Shown here: positions 34,250 to 45,100 of the stretch, in pieces
Layout of the letters: the number at the start of each line of letters is the position of its first letter
Numbering within the stretch: the first letter of the stretch is position 1
Source: Petunia secreta
Taxonomy: Eukaryota > Streptophyta > Magnoliopsida > Solanales > Solanaceae
Assembly: GCA_029990175.1 (NCBI GenBank)
Contig: JARKIP010000064.1
Span: 15,580,001 to 15,644,000 of the forward strand
Length of the DNA: 64,000 nucleotides
Direction: 5' to 3'
Program-made: the position numbers and the translations under genes
The notes under the pieces: model-generated
What the model was told of the DNA's origin: nothing
The model's database searches: none
The model's input: only the letters and a program-made list of their open reading frames with translations

Positions 34250-36965
34250 AATAATCCTACCATGGCCCAAAGCAAAAGCCATAAGGAGAGAAAAACAAGG
34301 AAGTCTAAGGCTAAAGCAACTTTATTTGTTGCTATTTCGACAACAGTTTTTACAAAAGTTATGTCTCTCGAATCAGCAAAAGAATTTTGAGATTGTCTCA
34401 AAGAACAATACGCAGGAGATGAGAGGATACGAGGCATCCAGGTACTGAATTTAATTAGAGAATTTGAGTTGCAAAGGATGAAAGAGTCAGAAACAATCAA
34501 GGAGTATTCGGAGAGACTGCTTGGCATCGCGAATAAGGTAAGGTTGTTGGGGACCAAGTTTCTGAATCCAAGAATTGTAGATAAAATTCTGGTAACAGTA
34601 CCAGAAAGGTATGAAACTTCAATAACCACCTTGGAGAACACAAAGGATCTGTTAAAAATTACTTTGGTGCAACTATTAAATGCTTTTCAAGCTCAAGAGC
34701 AACAACGTCTAATGAGACAAGATCCTATTGTTGAAGGAGCTTTGCAGCCAAGCACCAAGAAGCTAGAAAGAACAAAAAGAAATTTGAAAGGAAAAATCAA
34801 GCGCCCGGGAAAGAATCTACAAATAGTCAGACTCGAAGGAAGTTTAAAAATCAAAAGAAAAACTATCCTCCTTGTAAGAATTGCGGAAAAATTGGACACC
34901 CACCTTTCAAATATTAGAAAAAACCTGATGCAAAGTGTAGGTGATGTAATCAGCTCGGACATGAAGCCGTGATTTGCAAGACCACAATCTAGAAACATGA
35001 AGAGGAGGCTCGAGTAGCGGATGAAGACGAAATAGACCAAATTTTTGTGGCAACTTGTTCTTCAACAGGAAGTGCTTCAGAGAGCTGGCTCATTAATAGC
35101 GGCTGTACGAACCACATGACATATGACATGACTTTTTTCAAAGAATTTAAACCTGCAGGAATTACAAATGTCCGAATTGGAGACGGTGGATACATTTCTG
35201 CCAAGGGAAAATGAACTATAGAAATTTCAACAAGTTCAGGTACAAAAAGAATCTCAGATGTCCTTCATGTACCTGATATCGATCAAAACTTTTTAAGTGT
35301 AGGCCAGTTAATCGAAAAGGGATTGAAAGTTTTCTTTGAAAATCGGTATTGCCATATCTATGATGCTACGGGCAAGGTGATTTTATGGGTAAAAATGAGA
35401 GGTAAGTGCTTCTCGTTTTATCCAAAGGAGAAGGAGCACATAGCTTATCCAAGTGAAGGTAATATCACTGATGGCTTGGCCACTGTCATCTTCAACGAAT
35501 ACTAAAGTTGAAGAAGATGGACATGTCGAAAGGTTTGCCGGATCTTGCTGATTCATTACCAGATTGTAGAGCCTGTCAATTTGGGAAATAACACAGAAAA
35601 CCATTTCCTATATCAAATTGGAGGGCCTCGCAAATGCTGCAGCTAATACACACTGATGTAGCGGGACCTCAAAAAACTCCATCATTACGAGGTAGCCTTT
35701 ATTATGTGCTTTTCATTGATGATTTTACAAGAATGTGTTGGATGTTTTTCTTGAAGTTCAAGTTGGAAGTGCCAAGCATATTTCGAAATTTCAAGAAAAT
35801 GGTGGAAAATCAAAGTGGTTGCAAGATTTAAGTTTTGAGGTCTGATAATGGAAAGTAATATACTTTAGGAGAATTTAATTTATTCTGCGAAGAAGCTGGC
35901 ATTGTGCATCAACTAACAGCTCCATACACTCCTTAGCAGAATGGAGTCAGTTAAAGAAAAAATAGATCGATAATGGAGATGGCTAGATGTATGTTGCATG
36001 AGAAGGATTTGCCTAAATATTTTTTGGCAAAAGCAGCAAATACAGCAGTTTATTTGCAAAATCGGCTTCCAATAAAGGCTTTGGAAGATAAAACACCATT
36101 TGAAGCATGGTATGGGTTCAAACCTTCACTAACTTTTCTTAAAGTATTTGGTTGTGTGTGCTTCATTCATGTTTCTTAGGTCAAGCGTGACAAACTTGAC
36201 AAGAAGGCGATTTCAGGTATCTTTTTGGCAATAGTTCAGTTTCTAAAGCCTACAAGATTTATCATCCTCAAACAGGGAAGATGGCAGTCACGAGAGATGT
36301 ACATTTTAGCGAGGAAGAGCTATGGGATTGGAAGAGTTCTTACAATCCAGGTAATCTTTCACAAGAAGTTAGTAACAGTCCTTCTAAACAATAGAGAACT
36401 GAGTTGTTGCAGCATAAACTAGAAGACAATCCTCTCGTCCGAGGAACAAGGCTACTGACAGACATCTTTCAAAGATGTAATGTTGCAATTTATGAACCTG
36501 CTGGTCCTGTATAGGCTCTTTAAGACCCAAAGTGGCAGAAAGCAATGGAGGAGGAGATCTCACTGATAGAGAAAAATAAAACTTAGGTGTTAGTCAAGAA
36601 GCCTGAAGATAGAAAAGTCATCGGAGTGAAATGGGTATTCAGAACAAAGTTAAATGCTGATAGTTCCATAAACAAATACAAGGTTAGGCTTGTAGTTAAA
36701 AGATATGCACAAGTTTATGGTGTCGACTATTCCGACACCTTTGCTCCTGTTGCAAGATTAGACACAATCAGATTATTGCTAGTAGTAGCAACACAAAAGG
36801 GCAGGAAAGTGTTTCAATTAGACGTTAAATAGGCTTTTTTAAATGGTGTACCGCGGGAAGAAATATATGTGGAGCAGCCAGAGGGATTTGTGAAGGAAGG
36901 CAAAGAAGATAAAGTCTACTTGCTGAAAAAAGCTCTCTATGGTTTAAAACAAGCGCCAAGAGCTT
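34250..36965 (+). pseudogene. Degraded Ty1/copia polyprotein, truncated in reverse transcriptase
   Basis: Domains run in copia order. Gag (about 34270-34770; SAKEF, stop, then LKEQYAG...QRMKESETIKEYSERL). Zinc knuckle CKNCGKIGH near 34877, in a shifted frame. Protease region WLINSGCTNHM near 35085, with Asn where family members have the catalytic Asp. GAG-pre-integrase near 35280-35480. Integrase with HTDVAGP, FIDDFTRMCW and NRLPIKALEDKTPFEAWYG (35640-36180). Reverse transcriptase with GVKWVFRTKLNADSSINKYK, PVARLDTIRLLL and KALYGLKQAPRAWY (36600-36965). Many in-frame stops and shifts. It breaks off before the YVDD motif at a junction with unrelated LTR-like DNA. It is a dead element. The LTR-like repeats on either side have the opposite orientation and are probably not its own. 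Confidence 0.88.
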
Positions 36966-37077
36966 GGTATATGACACGACCCAGAATTCGGCTAGGCCCA
37001 TGCGGGCACCCGACATCCTCCCCTAGACCCATCGGGCGAACCCTTACCAATTAAATTAGGAAAATAAATATAATTAA
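36966..37077. mobile_element. Short LTR-like fragment that truncates the copia element
   Basis: Begins TATGACACGACCCAGAATTC and continues with GC-rich text (CCCATGCGGGCACCCGACAT), then ends after about 110 bp. The ACACGACCC start resembles gypsy LTR starts, but no partner end was found. Confidence 0.4.
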
Positions 37078-38064
37078 CCCACTCACTGTTGCCCAAGGTT
37101 AACGGGTTAATTCCTCCCAAGATGAACAGGATAACAGTTCTACGGTAGCGGCACTTCAAACTGTAGAACTCGGCAAACTCAAAGAAGCGGAGCAAATCAC
37201 ACGACACTTACTGTTTTTATTAGAGTAATGCAGAAGAAAGGGAGGAGAATTCAGAAATTTTCTTGTGGAAAAAATCTGTAGAAAGGCACGTAGTTAGAGC
37301 AAAAGGATAGGCTGGAATGAAGAGACACAACCTTTCAACTTGTGGTTGTTTCAGAAAACATCCATACTAATGGCTGTATTAAAACGTAACGGGAAAATAT
37401 TAACACAGAGGAATGAATTTATCTTACCGTTACAAAAATGGAATACCAAATATTAATAATAAAATATTAATATTATTATAAATTTTTTTAATATTACTTA
37501 ATACATTTAGTTTTTATTGGTCCAAAAACTTAAGTCAATCAATCATATCAATTGACCGAATCTGAATCGGAAGCCGAGATGAGCGAGCGACGACGACGGC
37601 ACGAGGCTCCCCTTCTTCTCAACACTTTTAAGAGTTAGAAGAAGCACTTCTCTATTTAAACCCAACAAAAGCCTTTTCATCTAGCAGTATGGGAGAAAGT
37701 GCATTTCGTTTACAAAAGGAACCTTTTCACCCATTTCCCATTCACACTCTTCACATTCCAAAAACCCAACCATCCCCCAAATGAATGAAGAATGGCTATA
37801 TTATGAAAATATGCATGATAGACTTGTGTAATTTGCAAGAAAGAATTAGTTGCATCGGGATATATAGGTTTCCTTTGAACTTTCTGTAGTGAACATACAT
37901 CGGATATACTCGGTCAATCGGTAGATTTAATATTCTTTTCTTGCTTAGTACATGAATGATTGGGTGAATGACTGCCCATTGTGAATATTATTCGCCATGA
38001 TCGTAAGATTCTCCCACCTAGATGAATGGCCGTCCATGGAAAATCATTCACCGTGTTTCTAAGA
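37078..38064 (-). mobile_element. Copia-type LTR remnant, minus orientation, copy 2
   Basis: Aligns across its length with about 31268-32284, including ACAGTTCTACGGTAGCGGCA, GAAATTTTCTTG(T/A)GG, TTGGTCCAAAAA and GAGCGAGCGA(C/T)GACGACGGC. It is followed, as in copy 1, by an NSF-like fragment, so the LTR and gene fragment were duplicated as one block. Exact ends not set. Confidence 0.55.
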
Positions 38065-38335
38065 TTTTCCCACCTAGCTGCTCAATAAGCCCATGCTCTT
38101 CGAAACATCGTCTTGTAGCATTGTTGTAAGCTGCCTGCATCATCGCCCCAAGGTCAGCACCACTAAATCCTTTTGTCTCTCTTACTGCAAATTATATGTG
38201 TATTACTCCGTGAAAGATTTAGATATACTTAGAGCAAAGTATTAAGGTATAAAGAAATACTAAAACTAACCTATGGTTTGAATGTTCACTCTCGGATCTG
38301 GAATTCCAGCCCATTGCACCTCAACAAATCTTAGG
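38065..38335 (-). pseudogene. NSF-like AAA ATPase gene fragment, copy 4
   Basis: The minus strand carries the exon SGADLGAMMQAAYNNATR and CFEEHGL, then the intron and part of the previous exon (AGIPDPRVNIQT). It is cut near 38320, where the plus-oriented LTR piece begins. It shares intron text with copies 1 and 2. Confidence 0.55.
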
Positions 38336-38790
38336 ATCACGGTGAATGATTTTCACAATGGGCAGTCATTAATCCAAAGTTGGGCAGCCATGAATCCAAA
38401 TTTCTGACTTCTCCTCCCTTTCTATTACTAATATTTTATTATTAGTATTTGGTATATCAATTTTGTAACGGTAATCTGAATTCATTCCTCTGTGTTAATA
38501 TTTTCCCATTACGTTTTAAAACAACCATTACTTTTGGCTTTTTCTGAAACAGCTACAAGATAAAAGATTGTGTCTCTTCATTCCAGCCTATTTTTTTTGC
38601 TATAAATACATGCCCTGCTATAGATTTTTTCCAGAAGAAAATTTCTGAATACTCCTTCCTTTCTTCTGCACAACACTAATAAAAACATCAAGTGTCGTGT
38701 GATTTTCTCTTTTTCTTTGAGTTCGCCGAGTTCTACCGTTTGAACCATATCAAAGAAGCTACTTTCTTTCTGGCTTTTATACCCAGGTAT
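38336..38790 (+). mobile_element. Copia-type LTR piece, plus orientation
   Basis: The reverse complement of this stretch aligns with 31330-31690 and 37140-37460. It includes AACGGTAATCTGAATTCATT, TCTTCATTCCAGCCTA, TTTTTCTTTGAGTTCGCCGA and a TATA-like GCTATAAATAC. It meets copy 4 of the NSF fragment head to head, another inverted arrangement. Confidence 0.5.
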
Positions 38791-38837
38791 AAAGGGATAG
38801 ACAGTCTAAGAGAGTGCCAAGAAAGAACACATACCTA

Positions 38838-39430
38838 TCACTTTTGGAAGGTTTGGTGCAGATCTAGCATAGCTAGCCTCTCACACCCCCTCACTGGCGC
38901 ATCGGTGCCCCTTCTCTTCACATGGTCGAACCATCGCAGCCTCATTTCTCGCATCTTGTCCACCACTGAGACTACTCCCACCTTATCACGAATGACCTCA
39001 TTCCTAATCTTATCCAACCTCGTGTGCCCACAGATCCATCTAAGCATACACATCTCTGCTATGCTCATTTTCTAAATGTGTGTGGTCTTCACTAGCCAGC
39101 ACTCTGCGATGTACAATATAGCTGGTCTAACGACCACTTTATAGAACTTGCCTTTAAATCTAGGTGCCACTTACTTATCGCGTAGGATACCGGACGCGAG
39201 TCTCCACTTCATCCAGCCTGCTCCTATACGGTGGGAGACATCATAGTCAATTCTCCATTACCTTGAATGATTGAACCAAGGTACTTGAAGCTCCTCTTTT
39301 GGGGGATTACCCGAGAATCTAGCGTCACTTCCACCTCTAACTCCTGAGACACATCGCTAAACTTGCACTCCATGTACTCTATTTTCGTTCTCCTCAGCCC
39401 GAAACCCTTAGACTCTAATATTATTATAAA
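38838..39430 (-). pseudogene. LINE (non-LTR retrotransposon) reverse-transcriptase 3' remnant
   Basis: The minus-strand frame MSIAEMCMLRWICGHTRLDK, IRNEVIRDKVGVVSVVDKMR and LRWFDHVKRRGTDAPVRGCE matches the conserved C-terminal end of plant LINE polymerases. Upstream, in broken frames, KIEYMECKFSDVSQELEVEV and SFKYLGSIIQGNGEL extend the match to about 39420. Stops and frameshifts make it a pseudogene. The active-site region is missing. Confidence 0.85.
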
Positions 39431-40140
39431 ACTATGTCATCTTTGGCTTTAGGTATCCGATCTTATTGATCCACCACTAACAAAACCAGCATAAGTTTCA
39501 GAAACAAAACTAACATATTTTTTTTTCAGAAACAATAAATTAAAGACAAGAAGACCTATACTTTACTGTTGCCTCTGTAGCAATAAAATCTCATAAAACA
39601 ACAACACAAACCTAAGAAAAAATAAAAGCAACAATAAAAACCAAACATTGTGTATTTGAAACAATAAAATCTCATGATAACAAAATCAAACTAAACATTG
39701 TTGTTTCTGATACAATAAATCTCAATGAATACCTATATTTGTATTAGACAAAGAAATACTATGGGTAGAAAAGGATATAGAACGGTGAGGACGAGCTTAG
39801 AATTGATCTCTGCAACATAAACATACTCGTCATCCTTAAGGGCATGTTTTTTCACTTCTGAAGAGTCAAAAGCTCTGTTAGTGTCTTTCTATTCATTAAA
39901 GCTAAACTTTCACGTGTATTTTTCCTATTCACTTGCATCTCACGAGTAGCAATGCCAGCCATGGTGAAAATAAAAAGAGAGAGAGAACAAGTAAGCAAGA
40001 AGAAGAAGGCAAATGGAGTACGTGGTCTGCAAGTTCTTTTCTTTTGTATAGCTACACTACTACATAAACTTTGTACCGTAGTAAATAATTGTACATATGT
40101 ATGTAAAAGTTTAACATAAAGCATCAAATTTGTGTTAATA
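39431..40140. other. No gene recognised
   Basis: AT-rich DNA. ACAATAAA(A/T)CTCA(T/A) recurs four or five times at 39530-39730, a weak degenerate repeat. The open frame at 39852-40127 has no recognised domain. Confidence 0.4.
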
Positions 40141-40973
40141 CGTACATACTGTGACTTGTATTTTGTGGTTAGAGCAACTGAAGTGCTGCTACGTACTAAA
40201 CACTTGTATTATTTTTAATTTCAGTTTTCGCCTTAATTTAATCACTTTTCATGTAAAATGTTACTCCTACACTTAATAAGTTTGGTCAACGTAGTAGTCC
40301 AAATAGTGTCCAATCTCTGGCATTCAAATTTCTTGAAGCCTTTGTTTTGTGCAATATTATATTGCTGGTCCTTTTTACACATGCAGTTGCAAATGAACTT
40401 GACAAATTCTGCGCTTAGAACTTAGGGTAATGATACACACCATTCCATTTTGCCGTCCAAATTGCCACACCCATCGTGGCCCACATGCGAAAAATCTTAA
40501 ATGCACTTGGGCTTCCAACTTCACTTCCACTCGCCGAGAGTGGGCAATGTTTTGATTTTGACTGAGTTGGCTTCTGGCCCACACGAATTAATTAGGCCTT
40601 TTCGAGTTTGCCTTTGGTTGATGGGTCAACCAATACTACACTACAAAAAAGACTATTGTTGTTGTTTGATGGGTCAACCAAGACCTTTTTTCCCACTTTT
40701 ATTAAAGATAAACAAAATTTATTTTTTAATTCACTCATAATTCTTGTTATATTAATATTTATTAGATACACGATATATGTATGATATTTTAATATTATTT
40801 ATATATTACATATTGTATATTTAATATTTAATCACTTAATATTTTAACATATGTAATTAATATTGTAATTAATATTTTATATATTAATATTTATTAGATA
40901 CACGATATATGTATGACATTTAATATTTATTAGATGTACGATATATGCATGATATTTTAATATTATTTATTTG

Positions 40974-41015
<42 letters not shown>

Positions 41016-43150
41016 ATTTATATTTTTTATTATTATATTTTTTAAATCCCTAAAATAACGTTAACAAATATGAGATCAACATTAATTAAATTCTTAAATT
41101 AAAGGATAAAAATATAATGTTTATTAATTTATAAAATGAGTGAATTAATTATAAATTACCTAATGGCTAGAGAAAGAAAATGAGTGAATTAATTATTCTT
41201 ATTTTTAGGTGATATGTATTTCATTTATGAAATATTAAACATGGCAATTAAAAGGAAAACGAAAAAGAAAAAGAAAAAAATCGCCTAAAAATCGTTCTTA
41301 AAACATGAGTGTCTGTTGGTATATACCAAATTTATCTCATGGCATATTATTTTGAATTGAATAATATCCCTTAAATTTAAGAAAAAAATAAATATTAAAT
41401 ATCAATACAAGTATTTAATATTATATATCTTTTATTTAAGAAAAATTGTATTGAATAATTATTAACACTAAGAACTTTTTTTCATTATTTTAGTGCAATG
41501 TTGTGGCTACAAAAAGTAAGGACAAAAGGATAGTAAATATTTTCATATGCACTGCTATTTAGGTAAAAAACCTTTAACTAAATTCTTAAATTAAATGATA
41601 AAAATATAGTGTTTATTGATTTTATAAAATGGGTGAATTAATTATAAATTACCTAATGGCTAGAGAAAGAAAAGGAGTGAAAAGTTGGGCTAGGAAAAGT
41701 AAATTTAAAAAGTCGAACATCTTTTCTAAGGTTGTATTAAATTTGAATTTGGTCTTGAAATATTATAAAAAAATCATATTTGATTAAATATAGTAGAAAT
41801 AGATTGTATTAACCAATATCAGTAATATAGAATTATGCAGAATTAAAAAAAGGAAATAAATTTATTATAGAACTATTATATATAAAACAGTATATTATCA
41901 AGAATATATACATATGTGATATAATTAACCAAACCATTATTTGGACATGCTTTGTATAAGATCATCAAGTAGGATTAGGAGAAGTTGTTAGCGTCTTTCC
42001 ACTCTTTGTGTTCATACTCAGAATAATATTTGATTGTACCATCAACCATTTTAGCCCCTACTTTCCGAATTTGCCTTTGGTTGATGGATCAACCAATACT
42101 ACACTACAAAAAAGACTATTATTGTTGTTTGATGGGTCAATCAAGACCTTTTTTCCCACTTTTATTAAAGATAAATAAAATTTATTTTTTAATTCGCTCA
42201 TATATCTTGTTATATAAATATTTACTAGTTTAGTACTCGCGCGATGCGCGGATAATATTAGAAAAAATAATTTTATAATGTTGTGATCTTACTACTCTTA
42301 TAAATTAGAGAAAACAAATCTAATATTCTTAGTAAGAATGGGTGAGGGTATTCTTAGATACACGATATATGTATGATATTTTAATATTATTTATATTATA
42401 TATATATATATTTTATTATTATTATATTTTTAAAATTCCTAAAATAACGTTAACAAATATGAGATCAACATCAACTAAATTCTTAAATTAAAGGATAAAA
42501 ATACAATGTTTATTAATTTATAAAATGGGTGAATTAATTATAAATTACCTAATGGCTAGAGAAAGAAATGAAGTGAAAAGTGGGGCCAGGAGAAGTTGTT
42601 AGCTTAACATTTGGTTGAACCATCAACCAAAGCCATTTTGGCATCCACTTCTTGATTTTGCCTTTGGTTGATGAATCAACCAATACTAGAATACAAAAAG
42701 AAGCTATCTTGAAGCACGCGCTGAAAAAAACAAAATATGATTCGAGGATATTTTTGTCATTATATATGCGGGCCACGTTGGGTGTGGCAATTTGTGCGGC
42801 AATTTGGTATGGTATGTTTCTTTTCCGTAGAACTTATTCTAGAAAGCGATCACTTAAAAATCCTTTTTAACACTAATACTACTGTGTTAATACATATTGT
42901 GACTAATTGTATTCTGTGACTAGAGCACCTAAAGTGCTGCTAAACAATATACCTGTATTCTATTTAGTTTCAATTTTTGCCTTAATTAATCACTTTTCAT
43001 GTATCTCATAAAGTCTACTAAAATTAACAAAATGTTACTCCTATATAAAATAAGTTTGGTCAACCTAGTCTCCAAATAAACTCCATTTTCTGGCATTCAA
43101 ATTTTTTGAACCCTTTGTTTTGTGCGATGTCATATTGCTGGTCTTTTTAA
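40141..43150. repeat. Cluster of duplicated segments (direct and inverted)
   Basis: Three copies of TTTGCCTTTGGTTGATG with following text lie at about 40608, 42067 and 42658. A block with AAAATAACGTTAACAAATATGAG occurs at 41051 and 42440. A block with AAGTGCTGCTA and AATCACTTTTCATGTA occurs at 40180 and 42930. GGCCACGTTGGGTGTGGC at 42771 is inverted relative to 40465. No protein gene. A TA run lies at 40978-41013. Probably successive tandem duplications of non-autonomous transposon DNA. Confidence 0.6.
42225..42353 (-). mobile_element. Possible truncated Helitron 3' end
   Basis: In the minus direction the end reads CCGCGCATCGCGCGAGTACT, then AAACTAG followed by T. That is a GC-rich hairpin a few bases before CTAG, as in Helitron termini. 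The related segment at 40760 lacks these about 129 bp and reads AATATTTATTAGATACACG straight through. The other end does not show the expected TC, so the element is truncated or my boundary is off. Confidence 0.4.
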
Positions 43151-43603
43151 TACGTAGGCTGATATTCAAAAGTTCCTTTATTTTTTATTTTTTCTGGTAT
43201 TGAGACTTTTCTTAGATATGCATTTGTAAATAATAGCAAATGAATTAGATTATCCTTTACTATCAAAATATCCAATATTTCAAAAAAAATTCATGGATTC
43301 CCCATAGTCAGCCACTCAGCCGCCCCCTATCTTCTAAAGGGGCCGTCACTTCGTCCGTACATTTACTAGACTAGACAAAATCTGCACTTCGAACTTATTC
43401 TACAGTGTAATCACTTAAAAAAGCCTTGTAATACTACTGCCAGAACAAATAAAGCGTGGGAATGGTAGACAAAAATAAAAGGATTTTGTTTCCTTTTCTT
43501 CTCAAACAATTCTGAATTTACTTTTGGGCTCTCTTTTTTTTTTTTTCTCTCTCTCTCTTCCTTGTTCCTCCATTTTCTAACTTTGTTATTTACATTGCAT
43601 TTA
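43151..43603. other. No gene recognised
   Basis: Non-coding. Contains a CT-rich stretch (TTTTTTTTTTTCTCTCTCTC at 43539) just before the Tourist-like MITE. Nothing else assigned. Confidence 0.4.
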
Positions 43604-45100
43604 GGGGCCGTTTGGTTTGAGGTTTGTAAGAGTTAATACCCACACACAAAATAGCATAAGTTAGTAAAATGTTTGGTGGACATGGGAGAAGATCTAATAC
43701 CCGCATAAAATTAATACAACGTTTGATTGCATGTTCTTGTTTTCCTCATAAATAATACATGCATAATTTATGCGGGAATCTATATATTATTTACACGGAG
43801 TAGAAGGTGGAATTAATAATATGAGTATTAACAAAGCAGGTATTAAAATTTAAAATGATAAAATTAACCCTCACAATAATAAGAATATTTTTTAATTGTA
43901 TTTAAGGAGTAATTAAATATTTTAAATTATAACATTGTGTATTAATTTGTAATATATTAGTGATTCAAGAAATAATCCCTATGTTATAATATATGCATAG
44001 ATAATTCCCACATTACTAATTCTGCATTACTACACTACAACAAATATGGTATTTAGCTACGACCAAAACTTCGTCACTAATTATTTACTTTTAGTGACGA
44101 AAATTAGGTTTCGTACGTAAATGTATGGGTGACATATCTTTAGTGACGAAATACTAAATTCGTAGCAAATATTTTGTCTACTAAGATTTCCCACCAAATA
44201 ACAAATTGGCGCCAATTATTGAGTAATATTAGCAGCAAAACTTTTGTTTTCAGTGACACGTCAATTCGTCACCAATGCAATAAAGAATTCGTGACAAATT
44301 ATTATTCGTTAGAAAATTAGGTTGTTATTGTGTACGAAAAGTTTTCGTCACTAAAGGTATCCTGTCAAAATAGTGACAACTAAAATTTGTGGTTAAATCA
44401 TGTAATGTTTAACCACACAATTTTATCTTTAACTGTGACATTAATTTTCGTCACTATTAGGATGAAAATTAGTGACAATTATTTTTCTCTCGATTTAACG
44501 TAGAAAATTATTACTTACAATTGAAAGTAAGTTTTTAATTATCATTTTCAGTGACAAAAATTTTATATTTTGTAATTAATTTTATAGGTAACATATATTT
44601 ATTGATTAAATATTTCGTAAAAAAAGTTTTGTCTACTAAATTGTCTCACATGTACATGAAAAATAAACTAGCGCCATTTAAAAATTAACTTTAGTCACAA
44701 AATTGAGGTTATTTGTGATACATTAGTGTTGTCACTAATTGTATCAACAATTTGTGACAGACTTGATATTAGTTAAATAAAAATATTAATCACAAAAAAT
44801 ATAAAAATAATGACAAATAAAATTTGAATTTATTAATTAATTAAAAAACTTTATCATTTCTTTGTATAGTACTTGTTGTAGTGGTAAAATATTACAAGTT
44901 CCTCATTGATGGTTCGGCCTGCTTCACAAGGTCAAAGATTTGACACATTATATAGTAAGTAGTGTGAGGCACCACCATATAAGAATCTATCTCAAAACAA
45001 GCCCTATAGACGACTCTTCGCCAGACAACTAACTCCTCATATGACCAATTCAGTACATCTAAAATGAGGCATTACAGCTCCCCGCCATGACGTTCACTTC

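Noticed and set aside
31268..38064. The 31 kb and 37 kb repeats as the two LTRs of the copia element at 34-37 kb
   Set aside because: The LTR-like features (leader, TATA-like site) read in the minus direction while the polyprotein reads plus. The repeats also extend into NSF-like gene DNA.
44033..44883. A separate 0.85 kb CACTA element instead of the 7.7 kb one
   Set aside because: The flanking triplets would be CTA and GTA, which do not match. The 51745 end has a matching CTA and its own subterminal repeats. The short form is kept only as a possibility.
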